Source: an uncultured beta proteobacterium
GTDB taxonomy: Bacteria > Pseudomonadota > Gammaproteobacteria > Burkholderiales > SG8-41
Direction of reading: 5' to 3'
Length of the DNA: 39,471 nt
NCBI GenBank assembly: GCA_903933915.1
Contig: CAIZLW010000026.1
Coordinates: forward strand, 1-39,471
The notes under the pieces were generated by a model. The model did not search any database. It was not told where the DNA came from and saw only the letters and a program-made list of their open reading frames with translations. Position numbers and translations under genes: made by a program. Shown piece after piece: positions 26,991-35,638 of the stretch (position 1 is its first letter; the number at the start of each line of letters is the position of its first letter).

Positions 26991-27706
26991 GCCGGAAGCG
27001 CAGAGCAGCCGGTGGCATCGCAGCGTAGGTAGCCGCCGGTTTCGTACCAGTCGCTGAGTACCCGGCGTTCGCAGGTGTGTCCGTCGACGGTATGCAGATG
27101 GTGCGCCGGACGGTGGGTGTGGCCATGAATGAGCCGCGGATAGCCATGCCGACGCAGCAGTTCCTCCACGGCGGCCGGTGCGACATCCATGACCGATTCC
27201 GTTTTTTGCTGCTTGCTGGCTTCGCTTTGCGCGCGCAGGCCAAGCATCTGTTCGCGGCGCGCCGCCAGTGGCTGGGCAAGAAATTTAGCCTGGTTTTCCG
27301 GGGCGCGGGCGTAGACGCGGAAACGCTGGTAGTCGACATCGTCGGTGCACAAGGCATCGCCGTGGGTCAGCAGCGTCGGAGTGCCGTATAGATCGACCAG
27401 TAGCGGATCGTCGAGCAGCACGGCATGGCAGCGGGCTGCAAAATCAGCGCCCATTAATACGTCTCGGTTGCCCCGCATCAAAAAGACTTTGGTGTTGGCG
27501 GTGGCCAGCGCGGTGAGTGCGCCGGAAACGATGCCGTTCAGCGGGTCTTCCAGATCGTCATCGCCCACCCAGTATTCGAACAGGTCGCCGAGGATGTAGA
27601 GCGCGGCGGCGCCGGGTGCGGTGTCACTGATGAAGCGCAGGAACTGATCGGTGATCTGCGGCCGTTCGGGCGCGAGATGCAGGTCTGATATGAACAGCGT
27701 GTGCAT
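26987..27706 (-). CDS. lpxH: UDP-2,3-diacylglucosamine diphosphatase
   Basis: Hydrolyses UDP-2,3-diacylglucosamine to lipid X in lipid A synthesis, at the inner face of the inner membrane. The 239-residue product has the calcineurin-type metal motifs FISDLHLAPERP at the N-terminus, LGDLFEYWVGDDD near 44, MRGNRDVLMG near 80, LTHGDALCTDD near 115 and HGHTHRPAHH near 195. The ATG at 27706 gives the conserved N-terminus; the upstream frame to 27868 overlaps ppiB. Its stop overlaps that of the convergent PLP-enzyme gene by 4 bases. Confidence 0.95.
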   Translation of the reverse strand: MHTLFISDLHLAPERPQITDQFLRFISDTAPGAAALYILGDLFEYWVGDDDLEDPLNGIVSGALTALATANTKVFLMRGNRDVLMGADFAARCHAVLLDDPLLVDLYGTPTLLTHGDALCTDDVDYQRFRVYARAPENQAKFLAQPLAARREQMLGLRAQSEASKQQKTESVMDVAPAAVEELLRRHGYPRLIHGHTHRPAHHLHTVDGHTCERRVLSDWYETGGYLRCDATGCSALPA

Positions 27707-27735
27707 GGGCGGCAGGGCGTTGCCGCCCCGCGAAT

Positions 27736-28227
27736 TCAGACGATTTCGGCTTTTTCGATGATGACGTCTTCCACCGGCACGTCCTGATGCATGCCGCGGC
27801 TGCCTGTCTTCACCGTGCGGATCTTGTCGACGACATCGGTGCCATCGACCACTTTGCCGAACACGCAATAACCCCAGCCCTGCGGCGTCGGTGCCGAGTG
27901 GTTGAGGAAGTCATTGTTGCCGACGTTGATGAAAAACTGCGCGCTGGCCGAATGCGGCTCCGAGGTGCGCGCCATTGCCACGGTGTACATGTCGTTCTTC
28001 AGGCCGTTGTTGGCTTCGTTCTGCACCGGATCGCGGGTCGGTTTTTGTTTCATGCCGGGCTCAAAGCCGCCACCCTGGACCATGAAACCGTCGATGACGC
28101 GGTGAAACACGGTGTTGGTGAAATGGCCGTCTTTGACGTACTGAATGAAATTGGCGGCGGTATCCGGAGCTTTGACGGCGTCGAGTTCCAGGGAAATGAT
28201 GCCGTGGTTGGTATGCAGCTTGATCAT
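27736..28227 (-). CDS. ppiB: Cytoplasmic cyclophilin peptidyl-prolyl isomerase
   Basis: Catalyses cis-trans isomerisation of prolyl bonds. The 163-residue product has no signal peptide. It has the cyclophilin core with [18 protein letters not shown] near 53-70 (catalytic Arg in FHRV), [17 protein letters not shown] near 100 and [11 protein letters not shown] near 127. The ATG at 28227 is preceded by AAGGA and gives the usual [16 protein letters not shown]; the longer frame to 28386 runs into ppiA. It follows ppiA by 25 bases and precedes lpxH by 29 bases, probably one transcript. Confidence 0.95.
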   Translation of the reverse strand: MIKLHTNHGIISLELDAVKAPDTAANFIQYVKDGHFTNTVFHRVIDGFMVQGGGFEPGMKQKPTRDPVQNEANNGLKNDMYTVAMARTSEPHSASAQFFINVGNNDFLNHSAPTPQGWGYCVFGKVVDGTDVVDKIRTVKTGSRGMHQDVPVEDVIIEKAEIV

Positions 28228-28252
28228 GATGGGGTGGTCCTTGTGGTGCGGG

Positions 28253-28843
28253 TTATTTGGTTTTGGCCGGTTTTTCCGGCGTATCGGGGAGCAATCGCGC
28301 GCGCTCGATGATGACAGGCTGGCGCGGCACGTTCTGGTGCGGGCCGACGGTAGCGGTCGGCACTTGAACGATTTTGGCGACCACATCCATGCCGGTGATC
28401 ACGCGGGCGAATACGGTATAGCCGTAACCTTTGTCATCGGGCGATTTGAAGTCGAGGAAATCGTTTTCAGCGACATTGATGAAAAACTGCGCCGTAGCGG
28501 AATGCGGGTCGGCGGTGCGTGCCATCGCCACCGTGCCAGTGGCGTTGCGCAAACCGTTTCCGGCCTCATTGCGGATCATCGGCCGCGTCTTTTTTTCCTG
28601 CATGCTGGGCGTGAAGCCGCCGCCCTGGACCATGAAGCCCGGGATCACGCGATGGAAAACGGTGCCGTCGTAGAAACCGTCCTTCACGTATTGCAGGAAA
28701 TTCTCGACGCTTTTTGGCGCGTTCTCGGGATAAAGCTCGAAGACAACGCTGCCCATCGTCGTTTTTATTTCGACTTTCGGGTTAGCGGCGCAAGCCGCAG
28801 TGGCGGCAATCAGGGTAAACAGGAGTGCGAATAAGCGGATCAT
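28253..28843 (-). CDS. ppiA: Periplasmic cyclophilin peptidyl-prolyl isomerase
   Basis: A 196-residue cyclophilin with an N-terminal signal peptide ([20 protein letters not shown], cleavage expected near residue 20), so it should act in the periplasm. Core motifs are [18 protein letters not shown] near 67, [17 protein letters not shown] near 117 and [11 protein letters not shown] near 142. The C-terminus ends in a Lys/Pro tail. It is paired with the cytoplasmic ppiB downstream. The 48-base AT-rich gap before it contains the palindrome AGTTATAACT (28866-28875) and may hold a promoter. Confidence 0.94.
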   Translation of the reverse strand: MIRLFALLFTLIAATAACAANPKVEIKTTMGSVVFELYPENAPKSVENFLQYVKDGFYDGTVFHRVIPGFMVQGGGFTPSMQEKKTRPMIRNEAGNGLRNATGTVAMARTADPHSATAQFFINVAENDFLDFKSPDDKGYGYTVFARVITGMDVVAKIVQVPTATVGPHQNVPRQPVIIERARLLPDTPEKPAKTK

Positions 28844-28891
28844 AATTTTACCATTAAAAACAATAAGTTATAACTACTTGGGGAGGGTGAA

Positions 28892-30160
28892 TCAGGCTGC
28901 GCCTTCATAAACAATGCGCCAGGCGCTGCCTTCGCGCTGCCAGTACTGGCGTTTACGCATCTTGTTGCCGACATTGCTGCTGGCGTAGTCCTGATCGAAG
29001 GTCACCACTGCCAGATCGTCATTACCCGGATACAGGAACATGCTGACCCGATCGACTTTGACTTTGATCCAGGATTTGCCGGCATTGACGCTGCGTTTCT
29101 GCTGCGCCCAAGCGGCCAGACCCTGTTTTCCGGCGGAGAACTTGCCTGAATAATGCTGGAGGTATTTGTCGGTGTCGCGGGTTTCCCAATCGGTGCGCCA
29201 GTGTTCCAGCGACCGGTTTAAGGCATCCCGCGTTTCCTGCCCGGCACCGGCTTCCACCCATTCTACCTTGGGCGAAATGATTACCGGCGTGACGCCGACC
29301 TGAACCTGTTTTGAAATGGTGACCAGGTCTTCATTGGTCAATGCCACGCAGCCATCACTGGCCTGGGGCGGGCGGCTGTAGGTGTCGTGCGGCACGCCGT
29401 GCAGCCAGATGCCGTGGCCGTTGCGGCCGAGACGCCGATCCCAGTCGTTCGGATAATTCAGCGGAAAAGCGCCGTCACCGTAGAGGCTGCTCTGGTTGCC
29501 GTAAGTCTTTACCAGATAATCGCGCTGCAGGTTGCCGGTGACATGGTAGACACCCAGCGGCGTTTTTTTGTCGCCTTCACGCAGTTTTTCGGTACCGTTG
29601 CGGCCGATGGTCGTGTAGTAGTCGGCGACGTAGCGCGGTTTGCCATTGTTGTTTTCGAAAACATACAGCGTGTATTTCGACGCGTCGACAACAAAGGCGT
29701 ATTTCTGATCCGGTTCCAGTTGCAGCAGATAACGCGGCACTTTGTCCACCGGCCGCTCCTGCTGATGCCTTACCAGCCGGGCAAGTGCTTCTGCGCGCAA
29801 GTCGGCGATGCGCTCCGCCGGCGCATCCGAGGCAGTGCCGATGCTGCTGATCGGACGCGCGCGTGCCATCAGTAGATCGCCGCGAATCAGATGGGCGAGC
29901 CTGAAGTTTGGATAATTTTCGAGTACCTTGTCGATCTCGGTCAGCGCCAGATCGAATCGTGAGCTGGTGATCGCGAGCAGTGTTTGCGCCAGCATGGTTT
30001 CCGGCGCGGCTAGCGCCTTGCCGTGCATGCCTGAACCGATGAAGCCGCCGGGAACAGAAGACAGCGGGCGGTTGCCCAGCGCAAGCGTGGTTGAGGAGGG
30101 CGTCAGCGCAGTGGCCAGCAGCGCAGTGGCCAGCGCGCAGCCGAGCAGCGGTCGCCTCAT
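28892..30160 (-). CDS. L,D-transpeptidase (YkuD domain) with NTF2-like Cds6 C-terminal domain
   Basis: A periplasmic peptidoglycan enzyme. From the ATG at 30160, which overlaps the upstream TPR gene's stop (ATGA), the product has 422 residues. It has a signal peptide or anchor to about 28, a linker, a YkuD domain at about 150-295 and a C-terminal NTF2/SnoaL-like domain at about 305-422. The catalytic motif is HGVPHDTY with ASDGCVAL: H254 and nucleophile C271. YkuD enzymes form 3-3 cross-links or attach proteins to peptidoglycan. The C-terminal domain (SLEHWRTDWETRDTDKYLQH) resembles that of the adjacent TPR protein. The ATG at 30190 is possible but less likely. Confidence 0.9.
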   Translation of the reverse strand: MRRPLLGCALATALLATALTPSSTTLALGNRPLSSVPGGFIGSGMHGKALAAPETMLAQTLLAITSSRFDLALTEIDKVLENYPNFRLAHLIRGDLLMARARPISSIGTASDAPAERIADLRAEALARLVRHQQERPVDKVPRYLLQLEPDQKYAFVVDASKYTLYVFENNNGKPRYVADYYTTIGRNGTEKLREGDKKTPLGVYHVTGNLQRDYLVKTYGNQSSLYGDGAFPLNYPNDWDRRLGRNGHGIWLHGVPHDTYSRPPQASDGCVALTNEDLVTISKQVQVGVTPVIISPKVEWVEAGAGQETRDALNRSLEHWRTDWETRDTDKYLQHYSGKFSAGKQGLAAWAQQKRSVNAGKSWIKVKVDRVSMFLYPGNDDLAVVTFDQDYASSNVGNKMRKRQYWQREGSAWRIVYEGAA

Positions 30161-31245
30161 CCGCCGACCAGTTCCTGCTGGATCAGCCATTGGTTACCCG
30201 ACTTGATCAGGATCAGCGTCTTGCCGGCCGAGGCCTTGAAGCTATTCGAGCGGTAATGCTGGCGGAAGCTGACGCTGGCCGTGTTCGAATCCTTGAACGT
30301 CACTTTTGGCGCTTCGACCTTGACCTCGATCTTGCGCGGCTTGGCGACGCGCGCGCGGCGTTCCGTTTCCCAGGCTTTGCGTGACTCGCCATCTGGCGTC
30401 TTGAAGTTCGGGGCGTAGCGTGCGAGATAGCCATCGACATCGTTGCTGGACCAGGAGACGGCCCAGCGCTCCACGGACTTGAGTACGGCCGCTTCTTCGC
30501 TGACCGGCGCGGCTTTGTCGGGTTCAGTGGCCGGTTCCTTCGCTGCCGGTTTCGCCGGCACGGCTTTGGCCGGTTCTTTTGCGGCGACGGCGGCTGCCGG
30601 CGTGACTGCTGCGACCGGTGCCGTTGACGCCGGCGCTGCCGCTGCCGGTTTCGCCGGTGTAGCGGCAGGGGCCGGTGCAGTCTTGGTTGTGACTTCGGTG
30701 CGGGCGGCGACTTTCGCCGGTCGCTGGCTGTTGGAGAACAGGTCCTTGATCAGGTTGAGCTTGGTCTGCGCTCCCTGATTACCCTTGTCCAGTTGCAGCG
30801 CCTTGTCATAGGCCTGGCTGGCCATCTTGGCGTAGATGTCGCCGAGGTTTTCATGCGCGGTGGCGTAACTGGGGTGGGTGCGGATCGCCATTTCCAGTGC
30901 TGCACGCGCCTTGTCGTATTGGCCTTGCGAGGCGTGCAGTACGGCGAGGTTGTTGTACGGTTCCGGCAGTTCGGGGTAGTCCTGCGTCAGCTCGGTGAAG
31001 ACCTTGATCGCATCCTGCGGCTTGTTCTGCTCGGTGAGCAGGATGCCGCGCAGGAAGCGGCCGCGGGCATCTTTGGGTTTGGTTTTCAGATACTGATCAA
31101 CACGCTCAAGCGCGCGATCCACCTGCCCCTGTTTCAGCAACTGCTGGGCTTCCTGCAGTTCGTCGGCCTGGGCGAATATGGGGGTTGCAAGCAGCAGGCA
31201 GATGGCGATTGCAGCGAGCCGCGCCGCGGCCAGTTTTTGGGTCAT
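30157..31245 (-). CDS. Exported TPR protein with NTF2-like (Cds6-type) C-terminal domain
   Basis: A 362-residue protein with a signal peptide (to about residue 26, ending IFAQA). TPR units follow at about 28-165 (LKQGQVDRALERVDQYL, PEPYNNLAVLHASQGQYDKA, YATAHENLGDIYAKMA). Then come an Ala/Pro/Lys/Thr linker at 180-250 and an NTF2/SnoaL-like domain at about 253-362 (SVERWAVSWSSNDVDGYLARY). The last domain resembles the C-terminus of the L,D-transpeptidase encoded immediately downstream with a 4-bp overlap. A shared role at the cell wall is inferred. The 208-base gap to divergent cysS has a TATGAT about 40 bases upstream of the start as a possible -10. Confidence 0.87.
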   Translation of the reverse strand: MTQKLAAARLAAIAICLLLATPIFAQADELQEAQQLLKQGQVDRALERVDQYLKTKPKDARGRFLRGILLTEQNKPQDAIKVFTELTQDYPELPEPYNNLAVLHASQGQYDKARAALEMAIRTHPSYATAHENLGDIYAKMASQAYDKALQLDKGNQGAQTKLNLIKDLFSNSQRPAKVAARTEVTTKTAPAPAATPAKPAAAAPASTAPVAAVTPAAAVAAKEPAKAVPAKPAAKEPATEPDKAAPVSEEAAVLKSVERWAVSWSSNDVDGYLARYAPNFKTPDGESRKAWETERRARVAKPRKIEVKVEAPKVTFKDSNTASVSFRQHYRSNSFKASAGKTLILIKSGNQWLIQQELVGG

Positions 31246-31453
31246 CGTGTTATTATTCCGGCGGTCGTTGTGGGCACAGGGATCATAGTCGAAGCAACGG
31301 CTTTAGTCCTTGAATTTTCTGGATTTTACCAAGAACAACCGCCAATTCAACCTTCTCTTGCAGAGGAGGCTCCCGGACCGCGGCCCGCATGCGCAAACGG
31401 GGTAGGCAGAACGCAGAATTAGTGCTCCCAAGCCGGAGTGCCTGAAGCCCAAA

Positions 31454-32827
31454 ATGCTCAAAATCTATAACACCCTTGCCCGGGACAAGCAGGAATTCAA
31501 GCCCATAGAGCCCGGCAAAGTCCGCATGTACGTCTGCGGCATGACGGTCTATGACTACTGCCACCTCGGACACGCCCGTGTGATGGTCATATTCGACGTC
31601 GTCCAGCGCTGGCTGCGCAACTCCGGTTATGACGTGACCTATGTGCGCAATATCACCGACATCGACGACAAGATCATCAGGCGCGCCCAGGAAAACAACG
31701 AGACCATGGGCCAGCTGACGGAACGCTTCATCCGCGCGATGGATGAGGATTCGGCAGCGCTCGGCGTGCAGAAACCCGACGTTGAACCGCGGGCGACGCA
31801 GTATGTGCCGGGCATGCTCGACATGATCACCTCACTGCAGCAGCGCGGCTACGCCTACCAGGCCACTGACGGCGATGTGAACTACGCCGTGCGCAAGTTC
31901 GACGGTTACGGCAAGTTGTCGGGCAAGTCGCTGGAAGACCTGCGCGCCGGTGAGCGTGTTGCAGTGGATGCGGCCAAGCAGGATCCGCTGGACTTCGTGT
32001 TGTGGAAACGCGCCAAGCCGGGTGAACCGTCATGGCCGTCACCCTGGGGTGCCGGCCGTCCCGGCTGGCACATCGAGTGCTCGGTGATGTCGGGCTCGCT
32101 GCTCGGCAAACAGTTCGATATTCACGGTGGCGGCCAGGACTTGCAGTTCCCCCACCATGAAAATGAAATTGCCCAGTCTGAGGGCGCGCACGGCTGCACC
32201 TTCGTCAACTACTGGATGCATAACGGCTTTGTCCGTGTCGACAACGAGAAGATGTCGAAGTCGCTGGGCAATTTCTTTACGGTGCGCGAGATTCTCGCCA
32301 AGTACGACGCGGAGGTGGTGCGCTTCTTCATCATCCGTGCTCAATACCGCAGTCCGCTGAATTATTCCGATGCCCATCTCGATGATGCGCGGCAGGGACT
32401 GAGCCGGCTTTATACCGCGCTGAAAGGCGTGCCGGCGGTTGCCGGTCCGGTCGACTGGACCCATCCGTATGCGGTGACGTTCCGCGATGCGATGAATGAT
32501 GATTTCAACACGCCGGAAGCCGTCGCGTTGCTGTTTGATCTGGCCAATGAACTCAATCGCACAAAGTCCGCGGCGACTGCGACGCTGCTGAAGTCGCTCG
32601 CAGCGATGCTGGGCTTGCTGCAGCGGGAGCCGGACGCCTTCCTGCAGGGTGGACCTGCTGGGGACGGTGAATGGACGCCGGCGCGCATTGAAGCTGAAAT
32701 TGTTGCGCGGGTTGAGGCCAAGAAAGCCAAAAACTTTGCCGAGGCGGATCGTATCCGCAAGGTGTTGCTGGAGGCGGGGATTGTGCTTGAGGATAGTGCC
32801 AAGGGGACGACCTGGCGGCGTAGCTGA
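31454..32827 (+). CDS. cysS: Cysteinyl-tRNA synthetase
   Basis: Charges tRNA-Cys. The 457-residue class I synthetase has the HIGH box as HLGHAR near residues 37-42 and the KMSKS loop in [11 protein letters not shown] near 265. The zinc ligands are in [11 protein letters not shown] near 28, HIECSVMSG near 208 and [11 protein letters not shown] near 233-243. The length is normal. It is divergent from the TPR/L,D-transpeptidase/cyclophilin group and is followed by a 329-base gap with a repeat hairpin. Confidence 0.97.
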   Translation: MLKIYNTLARDKQEFKPIEPGKVRMYVCGMTVYDYCHLGHARVMVIFDVVQRWLRNSGYDVTYVRNITDIDDKIIRRAQENNETMGQLTERFIRAMDEDSAALGVQKPDVEPRATQYVPGMLDMITSLQQRGYAYQATDGDVNYAVRKFDGYGKLSGKSLEDLRAGERVAVDAAKQDPLDFVLWKRAKPGEPSWPSPWGAGRPGWHIECSVMSGSLLGKQFDIHGGGQDLQFPHHENEIAQSEGAHGCTFVNYWMHNGFVRVDNEKMSKSLGNFFTVREILAKYDAEVVRFFIIRAQYRSPLNYSDAHLDDARQGLSRLYTALKGVPAVAGPVDWTHPYAVTFRDAMNDDFNTPEAVALLFDLANELNRTKSAATATLLKSLAAMLGLLQREPDAFLQGGPAGDGEWTPARIEAEIVARVEAKKAKNFAEADRIRKVLLEAGIVLEDSAKGTTWRRS

Positions 32828-33156
32828 TGATGTTTGGCCGGGGGCAGCCCGGCGGCTGGTTACTTTCTTTTGTGCGGCCAAAAGAAAGTAACCAAAGAAA
32901 ATGCCGCCCTGATTCGTCGCCCCTGCGGGGTGCCCTGCGGTTCTCGCCAGTCCAGGCGGCTGCCACCCAGGGTGACTTCCTTCGGGGCGCGCAACTCCCG
33001 CGATGGCTCGATGACTGTTGCGGCTGTGGGCGTGAGAAGCTGTTTACCAAGGAACTGCCTGCGCTGCTCGCGCAGTGCTCGCCGACAGCCCCCGGACTGG
33101 CTGCGATACTCGGCGACTCATAGGGGAGATTCGGTGCTGCGACGCGATCGGAATAA
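32828..33156. other. Intergenic stretch of 329 bases with a hairpin repeat and no convincing gene
   Basis: After the cysS stop the sequence holds a perfect hairpin (32858-32893), then about 230 GC-rich bases before the transporter start. Short frames cover it (up to 109 residues), but they overlap one another, read through the hairpin and have no recognisable domain or good ribosome-binding site. The stretch after the hairpin contains further partial inverted sequences (CCCCTGCGGGG near 32930-32940). It is best read as a dispersed non-coding repeat. A promoter for the transporter gene is not evident. Confidence 0.6.
32858..32893. repeat. Perfect 14-bp-arm palindromic repeat, REP-like
   Basis: GGTTACTTTCTTTT (32858-32871) and AAAAGAAAGTAACC (32880-32893) are exact inverted copies around GTGCGGCC. 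The same kind of TTACTTTCTTT/AAAGAAAGTAA hairpin recurs as a dispersed repeat in many proteobacterial genomes and is often mis-annotated as small proteins containing KESNQ or KKVTK. It may also end cysS transcription. Confidence 0.8.
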
Positions 33157-34407
33157 ATGGTGAATCCTGCTTTTCAAAGCGCTTTCGGCTTGATGGTGTT
33201 GCTCGCCATCGCCTGGGCGATCAGCGAAAACCGTCGCGCGGTGCCCTGGCGCATCGTGCTGCCCGGCGTTGCGCTGACGCTCCTGCTGGCGGTGCTGTTG
33301 CTGAAGGTGCCACCGGTGCAGCAGTTCTTTCTGGCACTGAATGAAGTATTGCTCGCGCTGGAGCGGGCGACACAGGCCGGCACCAGTCTGGTATTCGGAT
33401 ATCTTGGCGGTGCGCCGCTGCCGTTCGAAGCCAGACCTGCCACATCGACCTTCATTCTCGCGTTGCGCGCGCTGCCGTTGGTGCTGGTAGTCAGCGCGCT
33501 GTCGGCGCTGCTGTTTTACTGGCGGGTATTGCCGTGGCTGGTACGCCTGTTGTCTGCGGTGCTGGAAAAGACGCTGGGCATCGGCGGCGCGGTGGGGTTG
33601 TCGACGGCGGCGAACATTTTTATCGGCATGGTCGAGGCGCCGCTGGTGGTGCGGCCATACCTGGCGCGATTGTCCCGCGGCGAACTGTTCATCGTGATGA
33701 CCTGCGGTATGGCCGGCGTCGCGGGAACGGTGATGGTGTTGTATGCGAGCATTCTCGGGCCTGCGGTGCCCGATGCCATCGGCCATATTCTTGCAGCGTC
33801 AATCATTTCGGCGCCGGCAGCGATCGTGGTTGCGGCCCTGATGGTGCCGCCGCAAGGCGGTCCGACGCCGGCGCGACTGGATGTACCGTCGCCGGCACGC
33901 AGCGCGATGGATGCGGTGACCCGCGGTACCGTTGAGGGCCTGCAGCTGCTGCTGAACATCGTCGCCTTGCTGATCGTGCTGGTGGCGCTGGTGACGTTGG
34001 CCAATCTGGGGCTGGCCTTGCTGCCGGCCATTGATGGCGCGCCACTTTCGCTGGAGCGTGCGCTGGGTTTTGTAATGGCACCGCTGACCTGGCTGGCCGG
34101 TGTGCCATGGGCTGAGGCACAGGCTGCGGGTGCGCTGATGGGGGTGAAGACCGTGCTCAACGAATTCGTTGCCTATTTGCAACTGGCGCAGTTGCCGCCG
34201 GAAACACTGACACCGCGCAGCCGGGTGATCATGACCTATGCATTGTGCGGCTTTGCGAATTTCGGCAGTCTCGGCATCATGCTGGGCGGGCTGACGGCGA
34301 TGGTGCCGGAGCGGCGTGATGACATCGTGTCTCTGGGTATGCGCTCGATCGTGTCGGGCACACTGGCCACGCTGGTGACTGCAGCTGTTGTTGGCGTTGT
34401 TTTGTAA
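33157..34407 (+). CDS. Concentrative nucleoside transporter (NupC/CNT family)
   Basis: A 416-residue inner-membrane symporter for nucleosides with about nine or ten hydrophobic segments. CNT signatures are NIFIGMVEAPLVVRPYL near 154-170, RGELFIVMTCGMAGVAGTVM near 174, GVKTVLNEFVAYLQL near 328 and CGFANFGSLGIMLGGLTAMVPERR near 364-386, the last highly typical of NupC. The ion (H+ or Na+) cannot be decided. It stands alone: the 329-base repeat-bearing gap is upstream, and a 35-base AT-rich gap separates it from the enolase-superfamily gene. Confidence 0.93.
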   Translation: MVNPAFQSAFGLMVLLAIAWAISENRRAVPWRIVLPGVALTLLLAVLLLKVPPVQQFFLALNEVLLALERATQAGTSLVFGYLGGAPLPFEARPATSTFILALRALPLVLVVSALSALLFYWRVLPWLVRLLSAVLEKTLGIGGAVGLSTAANIFIGMVEAPLVVRPYLARLSRGELFIVMTCGMAGVAGTVMVLYASILGPAVPDAIGHILAASIISAPAAIVVAALMVPPQGGPTPARLDVPSPARSAMDAVTRGTVEGLQLLLNIVALLIVLVALVTLANLGLALLPAIDGAPLSLERALGFVMAPLTWLAGVPWAEAQAAGALMGVKTVLNEFVAYLQLAQLPPETLTPRSRVIMTYALCGFANFGSLGIMLGGLTAMVPERRDDIVSLGMRSIVSGTLATLVTAAVVGVVL

Positions 34408-34442
34408 GTATTTGTTTTTAAATAAAAAATTAAGGATTCGTA

Positions 34443-35594
34443 ATGACCTGTATTGCTTCCGTCAAAGCCCATGCTGTTTCCGCCAAACTCAAACACACGC
34501 TGTGGACCGCGCATGAAGAGTTGCACAGTTCCAGCGTGGTGCTGGTGGAAATCAAAACGGATGATGGCCTGACGGGCATCGGCCAGATCCACGGTTCGCC
34601 GCTGCAGGACATCTGCAAATACGTCGAGCTGCTCGGCGAAGTGGCGCGCGGCATGGACGCCACCGCGCAGATTGCGGTTTGGGAAAAACTGTTTTCGCTG
34701 ACCTCGCCGCGGGCGACCGGCATGGGCGGGCGCGATGGCCTGCCGCAGCCGCTGGCACGCGGCGACCGGCCGCAGATCATGGCGGCGATAGGCGGTATCG
34801 ACAGTGCATTGTGGGACATCAAGGGCAAGGCACTGGGTGTGCCGGTGTGGAAACTGCTGGGCGGCGACGGCAAGCCGCTGTTTTCTTACGCGACCGGCGG
34901 CTATTACGAGCTGGATGCGCCGCTGCATGTTTGCGCCGATGAGCTGGCGGATTTCGTCAAGCGCGGCTACAAGGCAGTGAAACTGAAAACGGCCGGGCTG
35001 AGCATCGAAAAGGAAGTGGAGCGCATCCGGCTGACGCGTGCGGCGATCGGTGATGATGTGCGGCTGATGCTCGACATGAATGCAGCGTACGATCTCGAGG
35101 ATTGCATCAAGTTTGCGCACGCGGTCGAGCCCTACGACATCTACTGGCTGGAAGAGCCGCTGCACTGGTACCTGCAGCCTGCCGATTTTGTGGTGCTGGC
35201 GAAGAATACGGTGATCCCGCTGGCGCATGGCGAACGCGAAATGACGCGTTTCACCGCGCGTGATTTCATTACCAGCGGCGCGCTGGGTTTCATGCAGTTC
35301 GATTCGACACGCTTTGCCGGCTTCACCGAATCGCTGCGCGTGAGTCATCTGGCCGAACAGCATGGCGTGCGCATTGCGCCGCATCTGGTACCGGAGGTCC
35401 ATGCCCATCTGATCTCGGCCTTCCCGCGACTGGGTTTCGGCGTCGAATCGCATGGCAACGCCGACCGCGACCCGCTGTGGTTCGAGTTGTTCACCGAACG
35501 TGCACAGGTCAAGGACGGCATGGTGCACCTGAATGATCTCCCGGGTTTCGGTTTTGAAATCGACTGGAAAACCGTCAAGAAATACGCGGCCTGA
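34443..35594 (+). CDS. Mandelate racemase / muconate-lactonizing enzyme family protein
   Basis: A 383-residue member of the enolase superfamily, which abstracts a proton alpha to a carboxylate with Mg2+. The barrel shows the KxK base motif in YKAVKLKTAG near 180, metal ligands in LMLDMNAAYD near 203 (Asp), YWLEEPLH near 234 (Glu) and HGEREMTRF near 262 (Glu), and a histidine in IAPHLVPEVHAHL near 312. The N-terminal capping domain is present. The substrate is likely a hydroxy acid or sugar acid, but the subfamily is not recognised. It precedes a dehydrogenase and a Bug binding protein, suggesting one catabolic unit. An AAGGA ribosome-binding site precedes the ATG. Confidence 0.9.
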   Translation: MTCIASVKAHAVSAKLKHTLWTAHEELHSSSVVLVEIKTDDGLTGIGQIHGSPLQDICKYVELLGEVARGMDATAQIAVWEKLFSLTSPRATGMGGRDGLPQPLARGDRPQIMAAIGGIDSALWDIKGKALGVPVWKLLGGDGKPLFSYATGGYYELDAPLHVCADELADFVKRGYKAVKLKTAGLSIEKEVERIRLTRAAIGDDVRLMLDMNAAYDLEDCIKFAHAVEPYDIYWLEEPLHWYLQPADFVVLAKNTVIPLAHGEREMTRFTARDFITSGALGFMQFDSTRFAGFTESLRVSHLAEQHGVRIAPHLVPEVHAHLISAFPRLGFGVESHGNADRDPLWFELFTERAQVKDGMVHLNDLPGFGFEIDWKTVKKYAA

Positions 35595-35638
35595 GCGGCA
35601 CGCTGTATAGTCTTCGCCACTGAATCCAGGGAGCAAGC

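Noticed and set aside
32827-33163. Overlapping plus-strand frames of about 80-110 codons after cysS
   Set aside because: They read through a perfect palindrome and overlap one another in different frames; typical false genes on a dispersed repeat.
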